Shown here: positions 1 to 12,275 of the stretch, in pieces
Layout of the letters: each line of letters opens with the position of its first letter
How positions within the stretch are numbered: position 1 is the stretch's first letter
Position numbers and translations under genes: made by a program
Notes under the pieces: model-generated
Seen by the model: the letters and a program-made list of their open reading frames with translations, nothing else
Databases searched by the model: none
What the model was told of the DNA's origin: nothing
From: Ryuthela nishihirai
Lineage: Eukaryota > Arthropoda > Arachnida > Araneae > Heptathelidae
Direction: 5' to 3'
DNA length: 64,000 bases
NCBI GenBank assembly: GCA_038380435.1
Contig: JAWZYU010000024.1
Coordinates: 52,414,613 to 52,478,612, forward strand

Positions 1-42
1 TGGAGAGGTTCAAGCATAACGCGTCTTTCTAGCTTTGTTTTT

Positions 43-315
43 TTGAGTCAGAATGTAATGAGAAAGCTGACTTATCGGTTTTCTCAACGAAATCGATTCA
101 GCTGCCTGGCTTTGCTGCTTCACCCCACTTTATCTTTGTTCAACGCCAGTTCGACTCGAGATGGTAGTAGATTTCCAGTTTCAGTGCGGAAATTCGTTAA
201 ATTGCTTTGTCCGTCGAATTCTAGTTTGCGTGACAAAGTGGAAAAATACAAAGAATCTGTGGAGAGTGTGAAAAAAAGCTGGGGTTTTTTCACTCGTATG
301 TTTTACACCGCTTAA
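43..315 (+). other. Unrecognised 90-codon open frame, uncertain
   Basis: An open frame with a CpG-rich, fairly balanced base composition, ending in a run of charged residues (a DKVEKYKESVESVKKSW-like stretch) that could form a short amphipathic helix. I recognise no domain. The frame may start upstream of the window. It has no splice-site or promoter context that would decide whether it is an exon, the 5' part of a retroelement or chance. Treated as unassigned. Confidence 0.15.
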
Positions 316-518
316 TAATAATATGCTTAATACAATCACTTATATTAAGCATAATGCTTGTCTTTTAAATTCGAATGCCACTTTGGTAGCTTAGTGATGT
401 TGTGTTAATTCGCTGTCACGTTGCAATAGCTGGTACCCGGGTTTATATTCCGAGTGTGTGTTGTTTTCTGAATTATATGGAAAAATATAATTAGGACAGA
501 TATTCCTAGACTTGTGCC

Positions 519-841
519 CAGCTGGGTCAGCGTTGAGATTTATCTCCGCACAACTCCCCACCCTGCCCACGGTCAGTAGGGGACACCGATGGGCTTGTAA
601 AGACCGCCGTCTGTCGGATGGGACGTTAAGCCGTGGCCCCGTGTGTGGGAGAGCCATACCCTGTGCACGTTAAAGAACACGCTGGATGGCCTTGACGGGA
701 GGCTACCATCTGTCTCCCAACAGCTGTTCCAGTGGGTCCCCTCCCCCAACCTTCTCTGAGCCTTCGGGGTCCATGTGACCTGGCCATTTAGCCCATTGTG
801 TGCAAAAGAGTGCCGCTCAGAGGTAAAACAACCCAACCCAA
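519..841 (+). repeat. SINE1 copy, 5'-truncated, with 14-bp target-site duplication
   Basis: Matches the body of the SINE1 family seen in full at 30,900, 46,208 and 51,085, from the segment just after the tRNA-like B box (CAGCTGGGTCAGCG) to the CCCAACCCAACC tail. It is flanked by the direct repeat CCTAGACTTGTGCC at 505-518 and 842-855. A duplication directly abutting a 5'-truncated copy shows that truncation happened during integration, as expected of LINE-driven target-primed reverse transcription. The antisense open frames here are by-products of the SINE, not genes. Confidence 0.9.
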
Positions 842-1084
842 CCTAGACTTGTGCCGACCATGAGTCATATTTAAAACTCAAATTATCTGGTGAGCCGCAT
901 GAAAATATACAAAAAATATATTCCAATATAAAAATAATACGTATGTATGAAATAGTTCTGAATCATTTATTAGAAAATAATTTTGAAAAATTGAATTAAT
1001 ATTGTTAATAAAATTTATGTTATTAAAGTTATGTATTTATGTTTATAAAATGGCATAAATAAAAAAGCTCCTACAGGTAGGCCA

Positions 1085-1152
1085 TAGAGCCATCCATAGC
1101 TCCATTAGTGGCCAAGCACGCTAACCACTACGTCCACCGGGACAGCTCATGC
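1085..1152 (-). repeat. SINE2 head fragment
   Basis: The reverse complement reads GAGCTGTCCCGGTGG followed by AGTGGTTAGCG, matching the tRNA-like head of the SINE2 copy at 12,276. Only the head is present. The rest of 856-1,235 is AT-rich with nothing recognisable. Confidence 0.55.
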
Positions 1153-2858
1153 AAAGTAAGCAGTCTGATTATTATTTATTTGGACCATATATTTTTGTTT
1201 TGTTTTTTATAGTAGGGATTTCTTTTACATTCCTTTTCTGACACCTGGTCAAAAGTATCTTGCAACTGAAGCAGAAAAATGTTGTACTAAGGTTAAGAGA
1301 ATTACTTTTAACACTGAAGGTCTGAAAGATCCAGATATAGCCAAAGCATACCACGATAGACGATACTCTATCGTGGTATCGTGTCGTGATTTACTTACTG
1401 CTGGAGTTGAGAAAGAATGGGATTAATTTAAACAAGCTTTTCTTGAAATCAACAGTACTATTTTGGGTAAAAAGGAACAGAGAGAACAAAATTATTTGAG
1501 TGATAAGGCTATGGATCTTATTTTTGAAAGAAGGAAATGCAGGTATAATATGAATCAGCACCCTTACTAATCCTTACAGAACGTGTAAAGGATTAGTTTG
1601 TCAGCTGATAAGAATCTTTGGCATGATTGCTTGGCTGACAAAGCAATATTAACACAACAGGGAGTTGTACCAGATAGTTAATCTTTTGTGTAAGAAGTAA
1701 CAGGCAGGTACACAGCGATTGAGGGATAAATATGATAAGGTGGTTGAAGGTGAAGATTCTGTGATGGCTAGGTGGGCTGATCATTTCAGAGATGTTCTAA
1801 ACATGTGATTATTTCTACTCCCATTGTTTGTAATGAGTATAAATGCATCACTGGCTTTAATGTGTCCTATATCACATTCTGAAGTCGCTTTGGGGCTATT
1901 TCTAACCTAAATTGCATAAATCCCCAGGGGTAGATGAAATTACTACTGAAATGCTTAGAGCTGGGAGTGTTTCTGTTATTACGTGGCTGACTGAAATTTT
2001 GGATATCTTTTAGGATAAAAGTATAGTTCTTAAGGATTTTACTAGAGTTATTGTTATCCCTATTTTTAAAAAAAGGTGATCGCAGTTCTTGTGATAATTA
2101 TAAGGGTATCAGCCTACTTTCTGTTCCAGATAAAGTTCTTTGCATGATTATACTTAATAGAATTGAGAATTTGGTTGGTGGACAATTGCGTGATGAATAG
2201 TGCAGATTCAGAAGTAGTAGGGGATGTATTGATCAAATATTTTCACTTAGGCAAATTCTTGCGAAATGTTCTGCTGGAGAAAGATTTTCAGAAACCTGTT
2301 AGAAACCCTATAGATTTCGAAAAGGTTATTTCTGTTGGTTATTCAGATCAATTCTGTTGGTCAAAAAGGTTAATTCTGTTGATCGACTTAATTTGTGGTT
2401 GATCGTTAGATCATACATAATACCTGACAAGTTAGTTAGCATAATGAAAGCTCTCTATAATAATACTAAGTCGGGAGAGTTGGTGAGGCTGATAACGATT
2501 TGTTTAGCATTTTCTAGCGGAGTTAGACAAGGGTGCATTCTGTCTGCTTTTCTCTTTAGTTGGTTATTGATTATGCTATGTGGAATTCTTTGCAAGGGAA
2601 AGATTTTGGCCTTAAATGGTATAGAAATTTCAAAATTTCTGATTTAATAAGGTTGATGAGATGAATTCTTTCATAGGGCTATTGATTAGACTGGTAATAG
2701 AATAGGTTTGGTGATAAACAAGAGAAACTAAAATGATGGAAATTGGTCAGTCAGATGGTGTATCAGTTGCTTTAAATGGTTGCGTCCATGAGGAAGTGTC
2801 TCAGTTTAATTATCTTGGGAGCTGTTTAACAGATATTGGTGATATGCAGCATGAGATA

Positions 2859-4381
2859 TACAGGGTGAATCTGAAAAAGTGGGCAAAACTTTACGGGGTG
2901 GTAGAACGCAGCTATACGAGCAATATTCGTCATAGAATGTATGGTCGGAACGCAAGCGGTGAGAAGTTAAAAGGTAGTTTTCCACTGTCACATTTAAAGA
3001 ATGAACACAAGAAGGAGAGGAGATACTTTAGAAAACATTTTATTAACAGGAATGTAATTGAGGTACATGCTCAAAGAAATTGCTCGAAAGAGCTGCCGCC
3101 AGCTGTAATGCAGGCTTCACACCTGCGGGATAGGGACCGACGCACATTTGCGAAGACACAGGCATTTCCCGAATATCGCCGGCAACAACGGCGATCCTGG
3201 CGACTAGATCCATATCGGTTTCAATGGGGCAGTCGTAGATTAGGCTTTTCATATGGCCCCACAGGAAAAAGTCCAAACACAGAGATCCGGCGATCTTGGT
3301 GGCCAAGCTATGGGACCACCTCGACCAATCCATCGCCCTGGGAACGTTGCATGTAAAGTGTTCCGCACATCTAAGCTGAAGTGTGCAGGTGCACCGTCGT
3401 GCTGGAACCACATTCTCGACCTGCTGGGGGTTGGAATCGGACGCAGCAGCTCCGGCAACACCTCTCGTAGGAATGTGTTATACGATTTGCCGTCCAGACG
3501 GTGTGGCAGGAGGTATGGGCCAACCAAATGGTCATGGAGGATCCCTGCCCAAACATTTATGGAGAACCGCTGCTGGAACGAATGAGGACGTGTGGCATGC
3601 GGGTTCGTAGATGCCCACGTGTGTGAATTGTGGGTATTCAAAACGCCCTCACGGGTGAAAGTGCACTCGTCCGTAAACAGAACATGTGCACCAAAATCCG
3701 GCTGTGCTGCATTCTGCTGGAGGTACCAACGTGCGAAATCGACACATGGCTGATAGTCCGCTGGTGACAACGCTTGTACCTTCTGTGTACGATAGGGGTG
3801 CATTCCTTCCTCCTGTAGCACACGGCAAACCGACATTTGGGACACGTGTACTGCACGGGAAACCGCTCGCGTGCTACATCCCAGTCGCTCTTCCACCATA
3901 CGCAGAATGTCCTTTGCAAGTTACGCCGTCCTGACACTCCTTTCACGCCCTGCGTCTTGCTTGGCCGCGGCGAAGGATCCCGTTTCACACAGCCGCCAAT
4001 GCAAATGCTCGAAGGTTTTCCAATCTGGAGTGCATCTCATCGGAAACCGGTCGCGGTAACGTCTCTGTGCCTCACTTGCATTCCCGTCCGCCGCACCTTA
4101 CACAAAGCCATTTCGTGGTTACTATAACCGCCATTTCGGCATATCCACATATCCGCCATTGCATATCCGCCATTTCGTGGTTAGTATAACCAGTCATCCT
4201 CTCGGCAATCCACGGTAGAAATGCCGTTGGGTGCGAGGACCGACCCTTTTATACCATTTCCAACGCCACCTAGCGGCTCGCCGTTTGCGTTCCGCCCATA
4301 CTTTCTATGACGAATATTGCTCGTATAGCTGCGTTCTACCACCCCGTAAAGTTTTGCCCACTTTTTCAGATTCACCCTGTA
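2859..4381 (-). mobile_element. Mariner-like DNA transposon with ~100-bp terminal inverted repeats
   Basis: Both ends read TACAGGGTGAATCTG inward, and the inverted repeats continue for about 100 bp with only a few mismatches (left 2,859-2,960, right about 4,280-4,381). A TA duplication flanks the element at 2,857-2,858 and 4,382-4,383. The element sits inside the RTE-like copy, and the flanks rejoin collinearly with the second RTE copy. The near-identity of the repeats suggests a fairly recent insertion. The transposase lies on the minus strand and is listed separately. Confidence 0.93.
3043..4112 (-). pseudogene. Mariner-like (DDxD) transposase, frameshifted
   Basis: Would catalyse cut-and-paste transposition of the surrounding element at TA targets. 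Reading leftward from MALCKVR near 4,110, the N-terminal part is split over frames. The long frame 3,899-3,249 carries a helix-turn-helix-like region (CSTRAVSRAVHVSQMSVCRV), the first catalytic Asp in LFTDECTF, the second in FQHDGAPAHF, and the motif WPPRSPDL. One base is missing just after SPDL, so the segment with the third Asp, LDFFLWGHMKSLIYD, is in another frame (start of 3,411-3,043). Allowing for that base, the spacing between the second and third Asp is about 41 residues, which fits the DD41D branch better than classical mariner DD34D. At least two further frame changes lie upstream. Probably inactive as it stands. Confidence 0.88.
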
Positions 4382-4589
4382 TAGAAGAATAGTGATTGCT
4401 GCTAGCACCTTTAGGAATCTGTGGAGAGAGTGAAAAAATAGGTGTATACGCCAAAAGACTAAAATTGGACTGTATAATAGTTTGGTTCTAAGGTTAGTTA
4501 TGACTTGTATATATATATGACTAAATAAAAGAAAAGTAATTCAATAAGCTGCAGTCTTTTATTTTGTTCCGAGGAATAAGAAGCATCAG

Positions 4590-5122
4590 TGTTGATGAAC
4601 TTTTAATGTATTTGCATACGGAAATAGTTCGAAGTCAAAAAGAAGTGTTGTTCACGGGAATAGTTTTTCCTGCTGCAGCAATTTCCAATAGCAAACTTAA
4701 CGCTCAACCAAATCACTGTAGAAGTACCGTAGCGCATTTGTTCAAACTACTCGTTATGTGGAGGAGGTTAAAGCCGAAATTCTCGTATTGGACAGCCTTC
4801 ACCATCCGTCGCAGCTTTGTCAACAGAACCCGGCGTTCAGATCACTCGTTTTTCTCGGTCGTGCTCCGCGTTTTCCTGACGATGATGAATTGCCGTTCTC
4901 CCTGCCAAGCCTAATGGATTGGTCGACTCCAGCGATGAATTATTCATTCCTCCGCACCAGAAACTGTGTAGGCAGCAAGTGCTCCGTCGAGAGCAGAGAT
5001 TAACACATCCTTTGCCAGTACCGTATTGTCGGAACGTAAGCGTTCCGTATCCATCCTCTTCGTACACAGTAGCAGGCAGCACATTAAACCTACGCCTTAA
5101 TTGGAATATCGGACGAATCTAA
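4590..5122 (+). other. Coding-like stretch of unknown identity, frame-disrupted
   Basis: A GC- and CpG-richer block between AT-rich flanks. One frame reads VEEVKAEILVLDSLHHP through a PDDDELPF segment (about 4,756-4,916), and a second frame continues with VDSSDELFIPPHQKLCRQQV (4,919-5,122). The two read like one protein joined by a frameshift near 4,915. An in-frame TAG lies just upstream of the first part. I recognise no domain. It could be a cellular pseudogene, an exon or part of an unfamiliar transposon. Confidence 0.3.
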
Positions 5123-5520
5123 CTGGCATCTGACCTGTCGCGTGTGTGTTTTCTTTATGCTGATGCTAGTTATTTTTTATCTGTCTGCTTTTTGTTTCCA
5201 ATCTTTTTTCGTAATCTGAAACCTAGTCAGCTATAAGTTTTTTTTTTTTTAAAAAAAGGACCTCACCACCTAATTAGGTAACGCGTTGCTAGAGCATGAC
5301 TTTTCTTGCTCATGCAACATTTATTAATTAGAAGTTCCAATCCGTAGAACTACGATAGGGAAAGCATGTTAATAATTGTGGCATACCACGCTTGTCTGCA
5401 TATAGTCCAGTTGGGGGTGTAAAAAAAAAACACATCAGAACAAGGTACGGTTGGAAGCATATTTGATCGGAAACTATTACTAAATGTCTGACACATTTAT
5501 GTGCCAGAAAATTTTTTTTA
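5123..5520. other. No gene seen
   Basis: AT-rich sequence with homopolymer runs of T and A near 5,240 and 5,420. No recognisable feature. Confidence 0.5.
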
Positions 5521-5524
5521 TGAC

Positions 5525-5700
5525 TAACAAGTATAACGTGAACTGGGTGTGGATTTTGATGGTCCTATAGCTCTTGCCGTTTAGGAAAAGAATTTCTCCC
5601 TTTTTTAAAGAAATTTTGGGGAGGGAAGAAGAATTTGCCGGAAAGAAATATTCTTCACTGAAATAGCCGGTCTGGTTTTTAATAGCATCCAGCCAAAAAA
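5525..5700 (+). repeat. Z-type repeat unit
   Basis: Contains GATGGTCCTATAGCTCTTGCCGTTTAGGAAAAGAATTTCTCCC, followed by a CCCTTTTTTAAAG and GGGGAGGG pair. The same signature occurs in reverse orientation several times between 6,530 and 7,020. The two blocks flank an old SINE1 copy. Confidence 0.5.
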
Positions 5701-5751
5701 ATTTCCCCTGTACACATGTTTATTATAGGTCGTGATGGTCTTTGCCTCTTC

Positions 5752-6140
5752 ATTTAGTGGATACTGATGGCTCAATCAGTAGCTAGGCTCTTAATCTAAT
5801 GTTCCCAGGTTCGAATCTCCACTGTGCTAGCGTTGCGACTTATCTCTACTAACCCCCATTTTTCCCTCGGGGAGAAAGGGAACAGCAATGGGCTTTGAAG
5901 GACCGTTATCCATCGGTTAGGACATTAAGCCATGGCTCCCATGTGCAGGAAATCCATACCCAATTCACGTTAACGAACATGCTAGGTGGCCATGACAGGA
6001 GTCTTCGATCTGTCTCCTAACAACTGTCTAGTGGGTGTCCACCTATCCAACTCTGAGCCCTTGGAGTCTCTGGGACCTGATCATTTAGCCCACAGTATGC
6101 AAAAAATACCGCTGAGAGGTAAAAAAATACACAACCCACT
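5752..6140 (+). repeat. SINE1 copy, full length but highly diverged
   Basis: The A box region (GGCTCAATCAGTAGC), the B box (AGGTTCGAATCTC) and the whole SINE1 body can be followed to a degenerate AAAAAATACACAACCCA tail. Divergence is much higher than at 46,208, so it is an old insertion. Confidence 0.8.
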
Positions 6141-6529
6141 CCTTTTCGCTCATTTTCCAACTATGTGTTCTGGATTCATCGCTAATATGTTTCGGACGTT
6201 CAGACTGATAATGATTTAGGGATCGATTTATCGCATTATTCACGTAATAAATTTCTGCTCAAACTAGGTCTGGCAGGAGCCTGTCATCGCTATATTTGGG
6301 AAAGAGGAGGCGACTTTTTGGCAGAAAGGCAAATATCCATGACATATCCAGAATTTGAACAATAGTCCCTTTTCTCCAAAGCTCTATATTCACACATGTG
6401 TTTATGTTATTCACACAAAAGTAAAATTGATTATTCCTCAAGAAACCGGCTTGCTAGTAGATAATCGACAAGAGTCTGTTAGTATAATCTACAGTATATT
6501 TTAGGTAATTTTCTTTTTATCTGTCTATT

Positions 6530-7020
6530 TGATCAAAAACTCCGGTAAAGCGGTAAACGGTAAGAGCTAAAACCACCAAATTCGACATATAGCATCCTCC
6601 TACTGTAAATGAAAACCATGCAAGGGATTAGCACTCTAAACTTTCTCCTTCTCTCCCCAAAACTTCTTTAAAAAGGGGGAAATTCTTTTCCTAAACGGTA
6701 AGATCTAGCGGACCATCAAATTCAACATATATAGTTTCTTATCATAATTTAAAGCAGCATAAAGGTTTTGACACACGCTCTCCCTCCCTCCCTCCCTCCC
6801 TCCCTCCCTCCCTCCCTGCAAAAAAAGGAAGTTGGGGAGAAATTTTCTTCTATACGTTTGGCTCAACAAATTCAGTAAATTCGGTATACAGCTTCCTCTT
6901 ATCGTAACGTAGGAAGTTGGCTTCAATTTTTTTTTCCTCCCCCCGAGTGTAAAAAAAGTATCCCCAAGAAAGCGAGTGGAGAACTAAAGGTAAGAGCTAG
7001 GATTTGATATGCAGCTGCCA
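6530..7020 (-). repeat. Z-type repeat array, diverged
   Basis: At least three imperfect units, each containing a version of TAAACGGTAAGAGCTAG, ACCACCAAATTCAACATATAG and a CCTTATCGTAA-like segment, at about 6,550, 6,690, 6,855 and 6,990. Individual units are 130-150 bp. Orientation is opposite to the unit at 5,525. Confidence 0.55.
6779..6817. repeat. (CCCT)n microsatellite
   Basis: Nine uninterrupted CCCT repeats inside the Z-type array. Confidence 0.97.
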
Positions 7021-8957
7021 CTTGTGTTAACTAAATAATATAAGTGTTTGGCTCCCCAGTTGAAACCTTGCAAGAAACAATCAACAAAGACGAACCTTGT
7101 TTGAAAGGTGTTTCATTTTAAATATTGTTTCTGCAAACTGTATTGCAGAGTGTTCGATATACCGCGTTTACATTTTGTATTTTGTATCTTAAACTGTATA
7201 CTAGTCTGCCTCGCTTTTCACCCCTTTATCGATTACTGGCTCAAACTCGGGCAGTCATCAGTACTGGCGATGAAGTGACTTAACAAGATTATCCGAAAGT
7301 GTTTTTTTCTTTGCCTTCAGTATCGATTAATTCAGTCTTCTATTGGGCACTGATATTGTTCTTTGCCGAACCGTATGTTTTAAGTTAGTTACAACTTGAA
7401 AGCTTAGTTTCAAACAACTGATTTATAAAGTTTGCCATTTTATGTAAAATTGAATTGTAGATTATTTGCTATATTTGTTTTTTAAGTAGATACCAAGTAA
7501 TAGATCAAGTTACGATTTCTCTTAAAATTGAATAGCAAATTTTGTCTTGTGTTCACTATAATTTCCAAAAGTCGTGATTGGTGGCCTCAAATGGATGGTT
7601 AATAAGTCTGTTTTCAGCACGAAATCGCACAGTATTCACATTTAGAGACTTGCGGAAAGTCTTGTACTTGATGTTTTCCATAGGGTATTACTTAAAATCA
7701 CCAAAGAAAATAGTTTGTATTTTTGTTCTTTACTGCAGAATTTTTTTTTCTTCAATAAAGTAAAGCCGATAAAAAAAAATTAACATCAGCTTATTTGTAT
7801 GCCGACTGGTTTTCGTTTATGAAATGGGGCGCACAAAACTTTTTTGGAGGAATGTGATGAGGGTGGGAGTATTTTTAATCTAGCATTCGATCATAATGTA
7901 AGTTAAAAAAATTTTGACATTGCACATGCTTTCACACAAAAAGTCTAATGAGGGAACTATCGGTAAATAAATATTTTTTTTTATTCGAAAAAGTGTTACT
8001 TTTATATATATTTGAATTTTTATATAATAGGGATTAGACATACCAGTACTCATTTCAGTATCCCAAACCATTTATTAAATATAAGTTTGTATGTTTTTTT
8101 ATGCACTTCTATTTTGAGATGAAAAATTTACTTTTACTTGAGACAGATCTGATGAGTTTATTGTTATGAGAATGTGATTAAAATTTCAAATAAAACTCAA
8201 TAGGATACTGTTTGCGAGCTCTCTTTTAACCAAGTTTTAAACGTTTATAATCCAGAAAATTGGTTTAAATGAATATTATGTTTTCTCCTTTATTGTTCAG
8301 ATTGACCCTGTCAGTCATTCTGCTGTTAAAAATGTAGTGTTTGCATTTTTAACCAAGAAAATCCAGTATAAAATTGAGAGCTATGTTCATTGCCCCCACA
8401 TCCGTTGATAACGGAAGTAAAGTGGCAGTGAGCGTTAAAAGTTGCATGCTGCCCAAAACGCATAATCAAATGTTAATTGTTTAAATTCGCGTTGGACAAA
8501 GCTTTACTGCATATTATGTATGCCAGCTGTGCTAGCCATTACGAATTTGAAAATTGATTTATTATCCCAAAGACTGTAAATTAGTGAAATAACCATGACA
8601 GTTAAAGAGATTTTTCCTTATTTCTCTCCTGGGATATTTATATCCATTTCCATTCATTCTCTCACCGTGAGTGTTTTTATCGTTTCCGTTTCTCTTTTCC
8701 CATTTTACCGTGCAGTAACTTATATATTGCTGGACGTAAACGCAATCATAGACTTATGATTTATCTCTTATCTTTGTAGCTTGTATATGTACAAAACTTC
8801 TAAAATTTCTTTTAGTACGAATAAAATCATTTAGAACGTTTATTGCTGCCGTTTATATTATTTTGATCAGCGTATTAAGTAAAAGGTAACCAGAGCGATA
8901 AAATGACTGCACCGCCAGGTATGAAATTTCATTTGAATATTGAGAAGAAAATACAAG
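7021..8957. other. No gene seen
   Basis: AT-rich sequence without a supportable gene. The few 60-codon frames here have no recognisable motif. Confidence 0.5.
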
Positions 8958-10407
8958 TACACTGCACGACATTGAAATTGTCCCAACCAGAAGGAGTGAG
9001 GGGATAGTGGTGAAATGTAGCACACACATAGCAATGCATGTTGGCATACCATGATTTAATTTGCAGCCATTTACAGCGGTTAGAAGATGAGATAATGAAG
9101 CACAATGTGATGCCTCAGTAGGTGGGTGCATCGCCGTGAACGGCAATGCAGGCAGCAATACCGCGTGGCATGGAGTCATGCAGTCGACGGATATGGTCCT
9201 GAGGAATTGCACACCAAGCAGCGTTGACTTGCTCCCATAATTCATCAAGATTCCACACCCGTCGGTGAGAGGATTGCACACGTTATCAGTGTAGTCCCAC
9301 AGATTTTCTATTGGGGATAAATCTGGAGATTGTGCTGGCCATGGCAATACTTGAACATGTTACAAACATTGTCTGGAGACCTTAGCAGTGTGTACATGGT
9401 CGTTGTCATGCTGGAAAATGGGCTGCTGCATGCCTCCCAGGAAAGGTAACTAAAGGGACTGCAGAACTACATTAACGTATCATGCAGCTGTCAGCGTTCC
9501 CATGATGCGGACAAGAGGTGACCTACTGTCACATCCAATAGCACCCCATACCATTATGCCTGGCCGATGGACGGTGTGCTGGTCTCGAGCAAAAGCTGGA
9601 GCATCCATCCTCTCGCCAGGTTCTCACCATATAGAGACCCGTTAATCGTCAGCACCCAGACAGAAACAGGATTCACTAAATACTACAGTGTTCCATTCGT
9701 GACCCCAGTTTGCATGACTTCAGTACCAAGCCAGACGAGCACTGTGATGGTTTACAGTCAATGGCAGTTGATGCAACGGTTGCCTAGAGTGCAGGCGTGC
9801 CTCATGCAACCTTCAGTTTACTGTTCAGGTTGTTATGGGGACGTCCATGGCTGCTGACACAGCCCTTCGAATATCGCCTGCAGTGCTCTGTGGTAGCAAA
9901 CGAGCATGTCAAACAATGTGTCTATCAAGCCATGATGTCTGTTGGACAGCACCACTTCCTCTGCGACGCACGCTAGAACCTTCATTTCGCCACTGTTGCC
10001 AACAGCGTTCAACAGTTCATGCATCCTGATGAACATGGGCAGCGACATGACATGTAGTCCATCCAGCTTCACATAGACCTATAATTTTTCCTCTCTCAAA
10101 AGCATCCAAATGGTGATAAACCTGCTGACGGTGTGTACCAAGCATTTTCGGCCTTCGCTGAACAATTTCCAAGCAGAACCACCAAATCTCAACCGTTCGC
10201 ACGACTTCCACCTGCATAAACACAATACCATCCCTGTTCCTTCTTGCACCTTTTATCTCTTGAGCCATACACGTCATTGGCTCCGGATTATCATCATTTG
10301 CATATCTCAACTGCGCACACCCACTATTTGCATTCCTACCACTTTCTATTTGCATGTTTGTACGACATATCCTTCTAGGTGGGGCACTTTCAATGTCGAG
10401 CAGTGTA
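8958..10407 (-). mobile_element. Tc1-like DNA transposon A (1.45 kb) with terminal inverted repeats
   Basis: The ends are inverted copies: TACACTGCACGACATTGAAA at 8,958 and, complemented, TACACTGCTCGACATTGAAA at 10,407, continuing into a CCCA-CC-AGAAGGA stretch on both sides. The TA at each outer edge is the expected target duplication. On the minus strand the remnants of a DD34E transposase run from the N-terminal HTH (HLDAFERGKIIGLCEAGWT, about 10,130) to the C-terminal LPWPAQSPDLSPIENLWD-like motif (about 9,350-9,300) and the terminal DSMPRGIAACIAVHGDAPT-like tail (about 9,180-9,120). Frames are broken several times, so it is inactive. Confidence 0.9.
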
Positions 10408-12262
10408 TTATACAATGCATTTATTTTTTAAAGTATTTTTCACTAAAGAGAATCAGTTATTTAATTCTGCCTTTACTTACTTAAAGAAGTGTGGAGATAT
10501 TGCTTTAATGTAATTCCGTAAACTTTAGTATTTTTTTATTTCCAAATAGCATATAATACTTCAGAGTGCTATTTTCATCGGTTCGGACAATAGTGAATTG
10601 CTATTGCCAGAAAACTGTACCTGTAAGTTTTAAATGAAAGCATCCCTTTTTAATTTAGAGGTTATATGAGTTTTTTTTTTAACTAAGATTCAACCAGTTT
10701 CAACCAATAGCTTGAGATCTTAAGTTCAAATAGTTTGCCGAATGCCTTTTTAAAAATCAAATTAATTCCTACAGTGAAGTCCAATACATTTTTCTTTACT
10801 TAATTGCTATTGCCCAAAATGTATTAATATAGTCGTTTTCCCTTTAAATCTGAGTCACCATCATCTGCTTTTCCCAATATTGATATTTAATTGCGCTCAG
10901 CGGTGTTATCCAAGCTCTTGTGCATAGCACTAATTAGATTATGTTTGTAAGGGATACTGTATGAGAAAGATGCTTTTAGTTGAAAGCGTAGGGGGAGGGC
11001 ATCGCGTTTAATTGTATTCCGGAATTATCTGCATACGTGTTTTTATATGATTACTACGTCTTTCAGTTAATGCAAGTGGCGGTCAAAAACAGAAAATTTC
11101 GTTTAATTTTCGAAATTAAATATGTTGTAACTTATGTAACCTAGGTAAGATACATTTTTTTTATCCAAGATTTGTATAATGGTTCCATCTCCTTTTTTAT
11201 TAGTTCAAATCTTCATTTAACCTTTTTCGATCTCGACTCTCCTCCAGTAACTTTCCAAATACTTGGCCATCCGGTTCAAAATTTCTCTTACGGGGTTTTC
11301 CCTGGTCATCCTGTGTTGCATTTAAAAATTCACTTTAAATATTAATATAACAAAATCCAAGTTGGAGAGTAAAATCACTTTTATTTTTACATTTCAAGAA
11401 TCTGTTGGATTTCAACGGAAATTTTGCTAATATAGAGGGTTTATTTCAATTATCAGGTTATTAGTAGTTTAATAATTTATTTTTTGAACAAACGATTATG
11501 CACTACTAGGACTCCAGTTGTTTCAGTGCGCACTTTTAAAACTCTGTTGTTGGTTCCAGAGCTTTATGCAACTGTGTGCAAGTTCTGGTAGCATATTTGA
11601 ATATCGCATTTTGTATTTGATAAGGACAATATATTTCGTTTCAATATTTAATGTTTTATTTTTATATAAATATATACGCTTGCCACAGAGGTATATTGTA
11701 TATATATATATACGTTATAAATCTAGTTTTGAACACCAGTTTATGTATTGTTATCTGACTATAAGTGGTACATATGAACTGAGAATACAACTGATATCGA
11801 AGCAGAACAAAACTTCAATAACTTTTTCTGTTATAGGGCAGAGCAATTTCTTTCCTTGCGTTTCCCAGCAATTTACAGTTCGCCTGCAGGCAAGTCGCAA
11901 TGACGTCTTTCCTCTTTCTAGATAGCTGTATCGTGTCACTTAGTATTGCAGTTCTTATTCCAGGGCAAGATGATATCCACAGCTGTATCATTATGTGATC
12001 TGTAGGACTGACCATGCACTCGACTGGCTTAGAATAGCACTTCTCTCGACAAGTACCGTTATCGAGCCCTCAGAAACGATTTGAATAATCTTCCTAAACC
12101 TTGAGCGCATTGAAGCGAACATTTAGAGGCGTGCCGATTGATGGCTATTGAATATATTTATCGATAGTGACATGCCAATTTCTGTCAGAAATCGGCGGAA
12201 AAAAGTTTACTGGGTTTAGGCATCAACTTTTTTTTTAAACTAAAAAGAATGTTTTGTTCTTA
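10408..12262. other. No gene seen
   Basis: AT-rich sequence. The 135-codon frame at 11,518-11,925 is rich in Tyr, Phe and Ile, has no recognisable motif and looks like chance in AT-rich DNA. Confidence 0.5.
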
Positions 12263-12275
12263 TATAAAGAATTTT

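Larger units (their letters stand above)
1240..4510 (+). mobile_element. Non-LTR (RTE-like) retrotransposon relic, copy 1, split by a mariner insertion
   Basis: Two blocks, 1,240-2,858 and 4,384-4,510, align along their length with the better copy at 22,926-24,945. The left block encodes the linker upstream of the reverse transcriptase (GLKDPDIAKAYHD-like start, then LGKKEQREQNYLSDKA-like) and RT remnants, including a Leu-Trp-Leu-Ile-Val-Arg-Ser segment and a GVRQGC motif near 2,520. The right block resumes exactly where the left one stops, with the segment matching RNLWRE-like sequence in copy 2. Stops and frameshifts are frequent and the endonuclease region is missing, so this copy is 5'-truncated and dead. 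The 3' part after 4,510 is lost. A 12-bp hairpin (TACCACGATAGA and its complement) lies at about 1,349-1,378. Confidence 0.8.

Noticed and set aside
2733..3356. 207-codon plus-strand open frame
   Set aside because: It begins in the retrotransposon relic, crosses the mariner's terminal repeat and continues antisense to the transposase. A chimera of two elements, not a gene.
11518..11925. 135-codon plus frame
   Set aside because: AT-rich composition, Tyr/Phe/Ile-rich, no motif, no splice or repeat support.
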